A DNA stretch of 51,038 nt, taken from contig DATGEL010000146.1 in NCBI GenBank assembly GCA_035310145.1, positions 1 to 51,038 of the forward strand, in the 5' to 3' direction. Positions 32,445-44,600 of the stretch are shown in pieces. Source of the stretch: Dehalococcoidia bacterium. GTDB taxonomy: Bacteria; Chloroflexota; Dehalococcoidia; CAUJGQ01. Below the pieces are notes generated by a model that worked only from the letters and a program-made list of their open reading frames with translations, made no database searches and was not told the DNA's origin. The first letter of the stretch is position 1, and each line of letters opens with the position of its first letter. Both the position numbers and the translations under genes were made by a program.

Positions 32445-34469
32445 ATGCTCAGCGAACTGCGCATCGATGACCGGCGATTGGTTGCCGACGGCGAGCCGTT
32501 TGGCGCAGCCGGGCCGTACGAAACGCTGACGGGGCGCGCGAGCTTCGCGCTCGACCCGGCGCAGCCGCTGAACGCGCCGATCTGCGACCTGGCGCTGGCG
32601 CCGCGCGACGCCGCCGGCCGCGTGCGTTTCAGCGCCGATCTCTGGATCGTGCGCCCGAGCGAGGCGGCGCGCGGCAATGGCACGCTGCTCTTCGACGTGC
32701 TCAACCGCGGCAACAAGACGGCGCTGCGCCTCAACAACGCGCTCGTCAACAACCGCCCGCAGCGCGCCGAGCACCTCGGCGACGGCCTGCTCATGCGCCG
32801 CGGCGTCACGATCGCCGCCTGCGCCTGGCAGTGGGACGCGACGGACGGGCTGGGGCGCATGACGATGCAGGCGCCCTCCGCGCCGGTCTCCGGCCCGGTG
32901 CGCTGCCAGTTCGTGCCCGGCAGGCAGACGGCGCTGATGCCGCTGGCCGATCGCGACCACCTGCCGCTGGAGCCGGCCGACCCCGAGCAGCCGGACGCGG
33001 TGCTGACCGTGCGCGATGCGCCTTTCGACCCGCCGCGGCCGTTGCCGCGCGGCGCCTGGCGCTTCTGCGGCCGGCCAGCAGCGGAGAACGGCGGGACGCC
33101 GGCGCCGGGCCGCTCGCACCTCTGGCTGGAGGGCGGCTTCGCGCCCGGCCGCATCTACGAGGTGGTCTTCCGCGGCGAGAACCCGCCGCTGGCCGGCCTC
33201 GGCTTCGCCGCCGTGCGCGACTTCGTCTCCTGCCTGCGCTACGAGCGGGGCGAAGCGAATCCGCTGGCCGAACAGGGCGGGCCGCTGCCGGCGCGGGCGA
33301 TCGCCTGGGGCGTCTCGCAGAGCGGCCGCTTCCTGCGCCATTTTCTCTACGAAGGCTTCAACGAGGACGAGACGGGCCGGATGGTGTTCGACGGCGTGCT
33401 CTGTGACATCGCCGGTGCGCCGCGCGGCTCGTTCAACCACCGCTTCGCCCAGCCCTCGCGCTTCGACCGCGGCCACGAGGGCAACGGCTACCCCACCGAG
33501 CAGTATCCCTTCCACGACCTGCCCGTGCCCGATCCGCTCAGCGGCCGCAACGCCGGTCAGCTCGACCGCCTGCTGGCCCGCGGCCGCGCGCCGAAGCTCT
33601 TCTACACCAACAGCTCGAACGAGTACTGGGCGAAGGGCGCCTCGCTGATCCACACCGACCCGCTGGGCACGCGTGACGCGCCGCCGGCCGAGAACGTGCG
33701 CATCTACCACTTCGCCGGCACCGGGCACGTCGCCGGCCCCTTCCCGCCCGGCGCGGCGGGCAACCAGCCCGGCGTGGCCGATCCGATCGGCCGCTATCCG
33801 GCCACGCCGGTCGATCGCCGCGCGTCGCTGCGGGCGCTGTTCCTCGCGCTCGAAGCCTGGGTGCGGGACGGCTCGGAGCCGCCGGCGAGCTGCTATCCGC
33901 GCCTCGCCGACCGCACGCTGGTGAGCGGCGCGGCCGCGGCGAGCCAGTGGCCAGCAGTGCCCGGCGTGCGCTTCCCCCCGGGCTCGCGCCCGGCCTACGA
34001 GCCGGACTACGGCCCCGACTGGCCGCGCGGCGTTATCGCGCAGGAGCCGCCTGCCGCGGGCCGCGAGTATCCCACGCTGGTGCCCGCGCTCGACGCCGAC
34101 GGCAACGAGCTGGGCGGCATCCGCCTGCCCGAGGTCGCCGTGCCGCTGGCGAGCTACACCGGCTGGAACCTGCGCCACCCCGACACGGGTGCGCCGGAGG
34201 CGCTGGCGAACGTGCTGGGCAGCATCTTCCCCTTCGCGGCGACACCGGAGCAGGCCGCCGCGCAGGGCGATCCGCGCCGCAGCATCGCCGAGCGGTACAC
34301 CGACCGCGACGACTACCTGCAACGCGTGCGCGCCGCTGCCGATGAGTTGATCGCCCGCCGCCTGCTGCTCAGCGAAGACCTGCCGGTCGTGATGGAGCGA
34401 GCCGCAGCCGGCTGGGCGCTCTTCGCGCAGCCCGCTGCCGCGGCCGCCGCCGCCAGCCGCCCGGCGTAG
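32445..34469 (+). CDS. Alpha/beta hydrolase domain protein (Abhydrolase_10 type)
   Basis: Large 674-aa hydrolase-like protein. The N-terminal region (DGEPFGAAGPYETLTGRASF) and the segment TLLFDVLNRGNKTALRLNN are typical of a family annotated only as alpha/beta hydrolase domain-containing. The likely nucleophile is the Ser in AIAWGVSQSGRFLRHFL (about residue 290), a GxSxSG elbow. A later IYHFAGTGHVAGPFPPG may carry the catalytic His. No signal peptide, whereas many relatives are exported. Role unknown; degradation of esters is a guess. GGGAGG precedes the ATG. Confidence 0.82.
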   Translation: MLSELRIDDRRLVADGEPFGAAGPYETLTGRASFALDPAQPLNAPICDLALAPRDAAGRVRFSADLWIVRPSEAARGNGTLLFDVLNRGNKTALRLNNALVNNRPQRAEHLGDGLLMRRGVTIAACAWQWDATDGLGRMTMQAPSAPVSGPVRCQFVPGRQTALMPLADRDHLPLEPADPEQPDAVLTVRDAPFDPPRPLPRGAWRFCGRPAAENGGTPAPGRSHLWLEGGFAPGRIYEVVFRGENPPLAGLGFAAVRDFVSCLRYERGEANPLAEQGGPLPARAIAWGVSQSGRFLRHFLYEGFNEDETGRMVFDGVLCDIAGAPRGSFNHRFAQPSRFDRGHEGNGYPTEQYPFHDLPVPDPLSGRNAGQLDRLLARGRAPKLFYTNSSNEYWAKGASLIHTDPLGTRDAPPAENVRIYHFAGTGHVAGPFPPGAAGNQPGVADPIGRYPATPVDRRASLRALFLALEAWVRDGSEPPASCYPRLADRTLVSGAAAASQWPAVPGVRFPPGSRPAYEPDYGPDWPRGVIAQEPPAAGREYPTLVPALDADGNELGGIRLPEVAVPLASYTGWNLRHPDTGAPEALANVLGSIFPFAATPEQAAAQGDPRRSIAERYTDRDDYLQRVRAAADELIARRLLLSEDLPVVMERAAAGWALFAQPAAAAAAASRPA

Positions 34470-34493
34470 CCTCGCCTCGCTGCACGCCCCACC

Positions 34494-35993
34494 TCACGCC
34501 AGCGCGTGCAGGTCGGAGAACTGGCGCAGCAGCCAGTTGAGGATGTCGTCGGCGGCGACCAGCTCGCGCAGGCCGGCGGCGCGGCGGCGGCGCTCCTCGG
34601 CCGGCATCTCCAGGGCGTCGCGCAGGGCGCGCACGGTGCCCTCGATGTCGGCCGGCGCCAGCGGCAGCGCCAGGCCACCGAGTTGTTCATAGGCGCCCGC
34701 CGTCTCGGAGAGCAGCAGCACGCCGTCGCGCGTGTTCACGAGGGGCCCTTCTTTGGCGACGAGGTTCATGCCGTCGATCACGGGGTTCACCATCAGCACG
34801 TCGTACTGCTTCATCGCGGCGATCGCCTGCGCGTAGTTGTTCTCGTAGAAGCGCACGATCGGCTGCCAGCCGGCTTCGCCGTACTCGTCGTTGATCGCCT
34901 CGATCAGCTCGAAGACCTCGTCGGTGTACGTCTGGTAGAGGCCGACGTCCGTGCGCGAGGGCACGATGCATGCCAGCATTTGCGTCGTGCGCCGGTACTC
35001 CGGGTGGCGTTGCAACAGCAGATCGTAGGCACGGAAGCCGCGCAGCAGGTTCTTGCTCGGCTCCGCGCGGTCCACACGCACGATCGTACGCCGGGTGAGC
35101 AGCGGCGCCAGGCGCCGCTCGTAGTCGCCCACGGCTTCCGAGCCGGCGAACTCCTGCAAGCCGCCCGCATCGATGGCGATCGGATAGGCCCGCACCAGCG
35201 TCAGGTGGCCCTCCCACCAGACGGTGGAGCGGCGGTAATCGACCTCGACGCCGGGCAGAAACGATTCTGCTCCCTGCAGGAAGTTGCGGGTGTCGCGCAC
35301 CGTTTGCAGGCCGATCACATCGGCGCCGCAGAGATGACCGAAGATCTGATCGCGCATCGTCCGCGGCAGCAATGCCCAGTAGCGCGGGTCGGGCCAGGGA
35401 ATGTGGGTGAAGTGCTGGATGACTGCGCCGGGAAGCTGCTCGCGCACCAGCCTGGGCGTGAGATAGAGATGGTAGTCCTGCAACATCACGTACGGCGGCT
35501 GGGTGTCCGCGGCGGCCTCCTCCGCGATCGCCGCGGCGAAAGCCGCGTTGGCCGGCGCGTAGCCGTTCTCCCATGCCTCGTAGATCGAGCGGCTGATGTT
35601 GGGATTGCGCGGCGTGTTCCACATGTAGTGCTGCAAGAACCAGAGCTGCTGATTGCAGATTACGTTGTAGAACTGGTGATAGCTGCGCGGCGGCAGCGTC
35701 ACGAAGCGGACACGCATGCCGTCTTCACCCAGCGGGACGGCGCGGCCGTCCGCGGCGATCGCGTGGTCGCCGTCGGTCATGGCCGAGGCGATCCAGGTCA
35801 GCTCGGCGAAGTGGCTGACGGCGGCCAGCGCCGTCACCAGGCCGCCGCTGCCACGTGAGCTGGAGAGCGAGCCGCCGTCCTCGATCTGGAACTCGGCCGG
35901 GCCACGGTTGCTGGCGATCAGCAGCCGCCGCGTGGCCAACATGCGCTCCGCCAGCTCGCGCAGCGCCGTTTCCGGTATGCGCGCCTCCTGCAC
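34494..35993 (-). CDS. otsA: Trehalose-6-phosphate synthase (GT20)
   Basis: Retaining glycosyltransferase of 499 aa that transfers glucose from a nucleotide sugar to glucose-6-phosphate. Family 20 signatures: ASNRGPAEF (26-34), GSGGLVTAL (48-56), MLQDYHLYLTPRLVREQ, the donor-site RVDRAEPSKN (306-315) and DGMNLVAKE (407-415). The acceptor-loop region WNTPRNPNISRSIYEAWENG differs from the textbook E. coli enzyme, so a related activity such as glucosylglycerol-phosphate synthase cannot be excluded. The start is GTG at 35993 with GAAGGGA upstream. No otsB phosphatase gene is adjacent. It is convergent with the hydrolase gene, 24 bp away. Confidence 0.88.
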   Translation of the reverse strand: MQEARIPETALRELAERMLATRRLLIASNRGPAEFQIEDGGSLSSSRGSGGLVTALAAVSHFAELTWIASAMTDGDHAIAADGRAVPLGEDGMRVRFVTLPPRSYHQFYNVICNQQLWFLQHYMWNTPRNPNISRSIYEAWENGYAPANAAFAAAIAEEAAADTQPPYVMLQDYHLYLTPRLVREQLPGAVIQHFTHIPWPDPRYWALLPRTMRDQIFGHLCGADVIGLQTVRDTRNFLQGAESFLPGVEVDYRRSTVWWEGHLTLVRAYPIAIDAGGLQEFAGSEAVGDYERRLAPLLTRRTIVRVDRAEPSKNLLRGFRAYDLLLQRHPEYRRTTQMLACIVPSRTDVGLYQTYTDEVFELIEAINDEYGEAGWQPIVRFYENNYAQAIAAMKQYDVLMVNPVIDGMNLVAKEGPLVNTRDGVLLLSETAGAYEQLGGLALPLAPADIEGTVRALRDALEMPAEERRRRAAGLRELVAADDILNWLLRQFSDLHALA

Positions 35994-36090
35994 GCCGTCG
36001 TCCCTTCACTCGCTGCTTCGTGAACGGCTATTCCGCCGAGGCAGCGACACGCTAGCACCGCCCCGAAAGCGGCGTCAACGCCCGATCGGA

Positions 36091-36297
36091 TCGGCCCTCG
36101 ACCCTCACCTCATTTCACATACCCCTCGCCCAATCCTGGGCGAGGGGCGATCGTGCGCAGCACGACTCGGACGGTGTCGGGCTAACCGCAGGAGAACCGG
36201 AACGCTTCAGGCTGGATCGTCTCCTTCCCTCATCCCAGATCGCGCTTCGCGCGATGTTGCAAATTGGGGGAAGGAGAGAAGAGAGGATGAGGGCCGA
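36091..36297. repeat. MITE-like element, copy 2 (207 bp)
   Basis: Starts TCGGCCCTCG at 36091 and ends with the complementary GAGGGCCGA at 36297. The left end matches copy 1 through CGCCCAATCCTGGGCGAGGG, and the middle shares GGCTAACCGC...GGAACGCTTCAGG...GGATCG with copy 1 read in the other direction. It is longer than copy 1 because of an inserted palindrome, ATCGCGCTTCGCGCGAT, like the one in the repeat at 23522. It lies between the otsA start and the pyr promoter. Confidence 0.75.
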
Positions 36298-36346
36298 GCG
36301 GGCGCACCGTTATGCAAAGGCCTCGCGCCGTACTGCCGTGCTGCAG

Positions 36347-36376
36347 TTGCCGGAGCCGGGGCCGGCTTGTTACCCT
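36347..36376 (+). promoter_or_regulatory. Candidate promoter of the pyr operon
   Basis: TTGCCG (36347-36352) and TACCCT (36371-36376) are 18 nt apart. Transcription would start near 36383 and give a leader of about 150 nt containing the PyrR box and terminator. The -10 is only half-consensus. Confidence 0.4.
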
Positions 36377-36419
36377 GTAATCGAGCCGGCCGATTGGGCG
36401 GTGTGCGGCGAGCCTTTAA

Positions 36420-36439
36420 GTGGGTCCTGTGAGGCCCGC
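36420..36439 (+). promoter_or_regulatory. PyrR-binding RNA element
   Basis: GGTCCTGTGAGGCC (36423-36436) matches the PyrR-binding loop consensus (ARUCCNGNGAGGYU) at nearly every position. It sits in a small hairpin closed by GTGGG (36420-36424) and CCCGC (36435-36439). In attenuated pyr operons UMP-bound PyrR holds this hairpin so that the downstream terminator forms. Confidence 0.75.
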
Positions 36440-36509
36440 AAGGAGCGCGGTGTGGTTGTGCCCCTGCTGCCTGGCGGCTTCCACGTGGCCCGGCGTGTGC
36501 ATTCCCCGG

Positions 36510-36533
36510 CCTCCCGTTCGAGGGAGGTTTTTT
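36510..36533 (+). terminator. Attenuator terminator of the pyr leader
   Basis: CCTCCC (36510-36515) pairs with GGGAGG (36522-36527) across a 6-nt loop and runs straight into TTTTTT (36528-36533). It ends 1 nt before the pyrR start codon, so the GGGAGG arm also serves as the pyrR ribosome-binding site: folding would block both transcription and translation. Confidence 0.85.
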
Positions 36534-36534
36534 C

Positions 36535-37077
36535 ATGAGCGGCCGCGAGTTGATGACGGCGGACGACGTGCGCCGCGCCGTGGTGCGCCTCTCGCACGAG
36601 ATCGTCGAAGAGGCGCACGGCGCCGGCGGCCTCGTGCTCGTCGGCCTGCACACGCGCGGCGTGCCCCTGGCCCGGCGCATGGCCGGGCTGATCGACGGCT
36701 TCGAGAACACCGCCGTCCCCTGCGGCGCCCTGGATGTCAGCCTGCACCGCGACGACCTTGGCCGCCGCGGCGTGCGCCCCGCCTTGCACCGCAGCGATAT
36801 CCCCGTGGGTATCGCCGACAAAGACGTCGTGCTGGTGGACGACGTGCTCTACACCGGGCGCACGATCCGCGCCGCGCTCGACGCGCTGATCGACTTCGGC
36901 CGGCCGCGGCGCATCCTGCTGGCGGTGCTGGTGGACCGCGGCCACCGCGAGCTGCCGATCCGCGCTGATTTCGTCGGCAAGAACGTGCCGACACGGCGAG
37001 ACGAAGAGGTCCAGGTCTTGCTGCGGGAGACGGACGGCCGCGACGCGGTGCTGCTGCTGGCGCGGGAGGGCGACTGA
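36535..37077 (+). CDS. pyrR: PyrR bifunctional regulator/uracil phosphoribosyltransferase
   Basis: RNA-binding attenuation protein of the pyrimidine operon, 180 aa, standard length. The PRPP-binding motif is [13 protein letters not shown] (98-110). The stretch [15 protein letters not shown] and the Arg-rich [19 protein letters not shown] near residue 70-88 match PyrR. It senses UMP/UTP versus PRPP and binds the element at 36420. Its ATG directly follows the attenuator, and its TGA overlaps the pyrB ATG, so it regulates its own operon. Confidence 0.95.
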   Translation: MSGRELMTADDVRRAVVRLSHEIVEEAHGAGGLVLVGLHTRGVPLARRMAGLIDGFENTAVPCGALDVSLHRDDLGRRGVRPALHRSDIPVGIADKDVVLVDDVLYTGRTIRAALDALIDFGRPRRILLAVLVDRGHRELPIRADFVGKNVPTRRDEEVQVLLRETDGRDAVLLLAREGD

Positions 37078-38171
37078 TGGCACGCGACGATTTGCAACTG
37101 GTCCGGATGAATGGTTCGGCCGGGCACGGCGCCGCCGCCCTTGAAACCGGTGGCTCGCGGGACACGGCGGCCGGCGCCCCGGCGGCTGTGACGACGGCGC
37201 CGACCGTCCCCGCCACGGGCCGCTGGCGCCATCGCCACGTGCTCGACCTCGACGACTTCAGCCGCGACGAGATCGAGTACGTGCTCGAAACGACCGACGC
37301 CATGCGCGAGGTGCTGGCGCGCGATGTGCCGCGCGTGCCCGCCCTGCGCGGCACGACCGTGGCGACGCTGTTCTACGAGGCCAGTACCCGCACCCGCGCC
37401 TCCTTCGAGCTGGCGGGCAAGGTGCTCGGCGCGGACGTGATCAACGTCAGCGCCAGCGGCAGCAGCGTGGAGAAGGGCGAATCGCTGGTCGACACCGTGA
37501 AGACGCTGCGTGCGATCGGTGTCAACATCCTTGTGATGCGCCATAAGAGCAGCGGCGCGCCGTATCTTGCCGCGGCGCACACCGACGCGGCGGTGCTCAA
37601 CGGGGGCGACGGCTGGCACGCGCATCCCACGCAGGCGCTGCTCGACCTCTACACGATGCAGAGCCGGCTCGGCAGCCTGCGCGGCCGGCGCGTTGCCATC
37701 GTCGGCGACATCGCCCACAGCCGCGTCGCCCGCTCCGACATCTGGGGGCTCTCCGTCATGGGCGCCGAGATCGTGCTCTGCGCCCCGCCAACCTTGCTGC
37801 CCGCGGGGCTCGGCCGCCGCGTGCAGACGGAGCAGGAAGAGATCGCGCTGCCCGGCGTGACGATCGAGCCGCAGATCGAGCGGGCGCTGCGCGGCGCCGA
37901 CGTGGTGATGACCTTGCGCCTGCAGCATGAGCGCATGCAGGCTGGCCTGCTGCCCAGCCTGCGCGAGTATTCGCGCCGCTACGGCATCAGCAGCGAGCGC
38001 GTGGCGCTGGCCGCGCCGCACGCGCTGGTGATGCACCCCGGCCCGATGAACGAGGGCGTGGAGATCGCGCCGGATGTAGCCCGCTCGCTGCAGTCGGTGA
38101 TCGAGGAGCAGGTGACGAACGGCGTCGCCGTGCGCATGGCGCTGCTCTACCTGATCGGGCGCGGCGCGTAG
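37077..38171 (+). CDS. pyrB: Aspartate carbamoyltransferase catalytic subunit
   Basis: Forms carbamoyl-aspartate from carbamoyl phosphate and aspartate, 364 aa. Active-site motifs: FYEASTRTRASFELA (carbamoyl phosphate), GDGWHAHPTQALLDL and HPGPMNEGVE. The conserved body begins at about residue 50 (HVLDLDDFSRDEIEYVLETT). Before it is an Ala/Gly/Thr-rich extension of nearly 50 residues that most family members lack; a start at the ATG 37107 would shorten it only a little. The ATG overlaps the pyrR stop. No pyrI regulatory subunit gene is present. Confidence 0.95.
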   Translation: MARDDLQLVRMNGSAGHGAAALETGGSRDTAAGAPAAVTTAPTVPATGRWRHRHVLDLDDFSRDEIEYVLETTDAMREVLARDVPRVPALRGTTVATLFYEASTRTRASFELAGKVLGADVINVSASGSSVEKGESLVDTVKTLRAIGVNILVMRHKSSGAPYLAAAHTDAAVLNGGDGWHAHPTQALLDLYTMQSRLGSLRGRRVAIVGDIAHSRVARSDIWGLSVMGAEIVLCAPPTLLPAGLGRRVQTEQEEIALPGVTIEPQIERALRGADVVMTLRLQHERMQAGLLPSLREYSRRYGISSERVALAAPHALVMHPGPMNEGVEIAPDVARSLQSVIEEQVTNGVAVRMALLYLIGRGA

Positions 38172-38200
38172 CCGCCGGCAAGAAACGGCAGGAGGCCGGC

Positions 38201-39529
<1,329 letters not shown>

Positions 39530-39540
39530 GGCGGTTGACG

Positions 39541-40650
<1,110 letters not shown>

Positions 40651-40720
40651 AGCGAGCGGCCGGCGAGCGCGCGACGCGCTCACAGGACAACCTCGGACAA
40701 CCTCAGATTGGGGGCGCGCC

Positions 40721-41179
40721 ATGACGACGGCTGAGGCGACACTGCGGCTGGCAACGGCGGCCGATGCGCCCGCGATCGCGGCGGTCATCGCCCGCATCAT
40801 GCAGGAGCCAAACCCGGTCGGTTTCCGCGAGGCGATGTCCGCTGAACAGGTGGCCGGTTGGCTGCGGCGGCTGGGCGACCAGGGCTGCCTCTACGTGGCC
40901 GAGGTCGGCGACCAGATCGTGGCCTTCGCCGCGCTGGACTACAACACGGAGGAGCCCGACACGGGCACGATCGGCGTCTGGGTGCTGCCGGAGCACCGCC
41001 GGCGCGGCCTGGCGACGCAGCTCGGCGAATGTGTGCTCGACTTCGCGCGCGAGCATGGCTACCGCCGCGTGCGCGGCCGCCTGCCGGAGAACAATCCGCC
41101 GGCGCTGTCGTTCCTGTCGGCGCTCGGCGCGCTGGTGCCGATGCAGAACCCGGAGATGCGCTTTGAGCTGCCGCTGTAG
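40721..41179 (+). CDS. GNAT-family N-acetyltransferase
   Basis: Acetyl-CoA-dependent transferase of 152 aa. The fold starts with LRLATAADAPAIAAVIARIM. The acetyl-CoA-binding motif A is GVWVLPEHRRRGLATQLGEC (QxxGxA-like R-R-R-G-L-A) and the C-terminal strand is ENNPPALSFLSALGA. The substrate is unknown. It is inserted between carA and carB in the operon direction, 70 bp after carA, and may be co-transcribed with them. A purine-rich inverted repeat follows it. Confidence 0.85.
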   Translation: MTTAEATLRLATAADAPAIAAVIARIMQEPNPVGFREAMSAEQVAGWLRRLGDQGCLYVAEVGDQIVAFAALDYNTEEPDTGTIGVWVLPEHRRRGLATQLGECVLDFAREHGYRRVRGRLPENNPPALSFLSALGALVPMQNPEMRFELPL

Positions 41180-41180
41180 G

Positions 41181-41264
41181 CGAGGAAGTAGGAAAAAGGA
41201 AAGAGGAAATAGGGCTACAAGGCCGTCCCTCCCTATCTCCTACTTCCTACATCCTATTTCCTCG
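41181..41264. repeat. Purine-rich inverted repeat of heptamer family (copy 3)
   Basis: The left arm has four in-phase 7-bp units: GGAAGTA, GGAAAAA, GGAAAGA, GGAAATA (41184-41211). The right arm (41227-41264) is its imperfect reverse complement with units TACTTCC, TACATCC, TATTTCC. It fills the gap between the GNAT gene and the membrane-protein gene. Confidence 0.7.
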
Positions 41265-41280
41265 TCCGCCGGGTCGCGCC

Positions 41281-41682
41281 GTGACGCCTGAGCCGGTCGC
41301 GATCAGCCGGCGGCAGGGCTACGGTTGCCTGGCGATCGCGGCGGTGGGGCTGCTCGGCGCGGCGCTGTGCATCGTGCTCGGCATCCGCTGCCTGGCGACG
41401 GACGACCTGTTCAACTGCATCGGGCTGCTGACGGTCTTCCCGGCGGCGTTCGCGGCGGTCGGGCTCGTCTCCCTCGCGGTTGGCGTGCGGCGCTTCACGA
41501 CGGCCGACGCGTCGGCCGCGGCGCCGAGGCAGATCAGCTTCGGCGCGGGCTGGCAGCGGGTCGAGCCGGCGCGGCCGGACGGCGCCCGGCGCAACGGCGA
41601 CGGCGTGATCGAGCTGCCGGGGCGCTCGGACGGGGCCGAGTATTCTGGTGACGGCGACGAGGGAGTAGACGAACAGCGGTGA
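41281..41682 (+). CDS. Small membrane protein coupled to carB
   Basis: Not recognised. The 133-aa product has two predicted transmembrane helices ([20 protein letters not shown] and [20 protein letters not shown]) and a soluble C-terminal tail of about 60 residues rich in Gly, Asp and Arg. The start is GTG at 41281 with only a weak ribosome-binding site. Its TGA overlaps the GTG of carB (GTGA), so its translation probably feeds carB. Its role in or near pyrimidine synthesis is unknown. Confidence 0.65.
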   Translation: MTPEPVAISRRQGYGCLAIAAVGLLGAALCIVLGIRCLATDDLFNCIGLLTVFPAAFAAVGLVSLAVGVRRFTTADASAAAPRQISFGAGWQRVEPARPDGARRNGDGVIELPGRSDGAEYSGDGDEGVDEQR

Positions 41683-44600
41683 ACAAGCCCAGCAGCGTCC
41701 TGATCATCGGCTCCGGCCCGATCGTGATCGGCCAGGCGGCGGAGTTCGACTACGCCGGCACGCAGGCCTGCAAGGCGATGCGCGAAGAAGGCGTGCGCTC
41801 GATCCTGGTCAACTCCAACCCCGCCACGATCATGACCGACGAGGGCATCGCCGACGTCGTGTACATCGAGCCGCTGACCGTGCCCGTGCTGGAGCGGATC
41901 ATCGCCCGCGAGCGGCCGGAGGGGCTGCTCGCCACGCTCGGCGGGCAGACCGGCCTCAACCTGGCCGTGGCGCTGCACGAGGCGGGCGTGCTGCAGAAGT
42001 ACGACGTGCGCCTGCTGGGCACGCCGCTCGCCGCGATCCAGCGCGCCGAGGACCGCGAACTGTTCAAGCGGATGCTGGCGGAGATCGGCGAGCCGGTGCT
42101 CGAAGGCGAGACGGTTACCAACCTGGCGGCGGCGCACGCGGCGCTGGAGCACATCGGCCTGCCCGCCGTGATCCGGCCGGCCTTCACGCTCGGCGGCACC
42201 GGCGGCGGCATCGCCTTCACGCTGGAAGAGTTCGACCGCATCGCCCAGGGCGGCATCGACGCCAGCCCGATCCACCAGGTCCTCGTCGAAAAGTATCTCG
42301 GCGGCTGGAAGGAGGTCGAGTACGAGGTGATGCGCGACGGCGCCGGCACCTGCATCACCGTCTGCAACATGGAAAACCTCGACCCCATGGGCGTGCACAC
42401 CGGCGACAGCATCGTCGTCGCGCCCAGCCAGACGCTCTCCGACCGCGATTACCAGATGCTGCGCACCGCCAGCCTGAAGATCATCCGCGCGCTCGGCATC
42501 GAGGGCGGCTGCAACGTGCAGTTCTCGCTCGGCCCGCGGCCCGACGTAACCGAGTGGGAGCCGGGCGATCAGCAGGCACTGCCCTATTACGTGATCGAGG
42601 TCAATCCCCGCGTCTCGCGCTCCTCGGCGCTGGCCAGCAAGGCGACCGGCTACCCGATCGCCCGCGTGGCGGCGAAGATCGCCGTCGGCCGGCGGCTGGA
42701 CGAGATCGCCAACGCCGTCACGCAGAAAACGACCGCCGCCTTCGAGCCGGCGCTGGACTACGTGGTCGTCAAGATTCCGCGCTGGCCCTTCGACAAGTTC
42801 CCGCTCGGCGACCGCTCGCTCGGCACGCAGATGAAGGCGACGGGCGAGGTGATGGCGATCGACCGCACCTTCGAGGCCGCCCTGCAGAAGGCGGTGCGCT
42901 CGCTCGAAGTGGGTGGCCGCTCGCTGCTCTGGGAGCGGCCGGAGTGGGCACGGGACGGCGAGTGGCCGCTTGCGGCCAACGACGAGCGGCTGTGGACGCT
43001 GATCGCGATGCTGCGCCGCCGCGTTGAGCCGCTGGCGATCGCGCGGCAGACCGGCATCGACCCCTGGTTTTTGGAGCGGCTGGAGAACCTCGTGGCGATG
43101 GAGAAGCGGCTGCTCTCCGAGCCGCTGACGCCGGCCCTCCTGCGCCGCGCCAAGCGCATGGGCTTCTCCGACCGCCAGATCGGCACGCTGGCCGATCTTT
43201 TGCCCGAGCAGGTGCGCGAGCAACGCAAGCAGTGGCAGATCCGCCCCGTCTACAAGATGGTGGACACCTGCGCCGCCGAGTTCGACGCGGCCACGCCCTA
43301 TTTCTACAGCACCTACGAGCAGGAGAACGAGGCCAAGCCGCAGGCCGGGCCGACCGCGCTCGTGATCGGCAGCGGCCCGATCCGCATCGGCCAGGGGATC
43401 GAGTTCGACTACTGCTCGGTGCAGGCGGCCTGGGCGCTGCAGCGCGCCGGCTACCGGGCGCTGATGGCCAACTCCAACCCCGAGACCGTCTCCACCGACT
43501 TCGACACCTGCGAGCGGCTCTACTTCGAGCCGCTGGACGAAGAGGCGGTGCGCGACATCATCGAGAACGAGACCTGTGGCGAGGCTGAAAACGGCGCGGG
43601 CGAGCCGCCGTCCTCGATCGTGCAGTTCGGCGGGCAGACGGCGATCAACCTCGCCGGGCCGCTGACGGCGGCGAACCTGCCGATCATCGGCTCCGACGCC
43701 GAGGTCATCGACCTGGCCGAGGACCGCCGCCGCTTCGAGGAGTTCCTGCAGCGCATCGGCGTGCCGCAGCCGCCCGGCTCGGCCGTGACGAACATCGATG
43801 ACGCGCTGAAGACGGCGCAGTCGATCGGCTACCCGGTGCTGGTGCGGCCGTCGTACGTGCTCGGCGGCCGCGCGATGGAGATCGTGGAGGGGCCTCAAGA
43901 ACTGATCCGCTATATGGGCGCGGCCGTCGAGCTGCCGTCGGGCCGGCCGATCCTGATCGACAAGTACCTGCAGGGCAAAGAGGTCGAGGTCGACGCGATC
44001 TGCGACGGCGCCCAGGTGCTGATTCCCGGCATCATGGAGCACGTCGAGCGCGCCGGCGTGCACTCGGGCGACTCGATGGCCGTCTACCCCGGCGTGCGTC
44101 TGCGCGAGGACGAGGTCGAGACGCTGGTGAGCTACACCGAGCGCATCGGCGTGGCGCTGGGCGCGAAGGGACTGATCAACGTCCAGTACGTGATCCTGCG
44201 CGACCCCGAAGGCGGGCCGTCGTCGGTCTACGTGCTGGAAGTGAACCCGCGCGGCAGCCGCACGGTGCCCTTCTTGAGCAAAGTCACCGGCGTGCCCATG
44301 GTCGAGCTCGCGGTGAACATCATGCTCGGCCGCTCGATCGCGGCGCAGGGCTACCCCGCCGGCCTCTGGCCGCGGCAGCCGCTGGTCGCGGTCAAGGCGC
44401 CGGTCTTCTCCATGGCGAAGCTCGTGGGCGTGGACACCTATCTCGGCCCGGAGATGAAGTCCACGGGCGAGGTGATGGGCGTCGATCGGACCTATCCGGC
44501 GGCGCTGGCGAAGGCGCTGCTCGCCTGCGACCTGATGCTGCCGCCGAACGGCGCCGTGCTGCTGACCGTGGCCGACCGCGACAAGGCCGACGCGCTCGAC

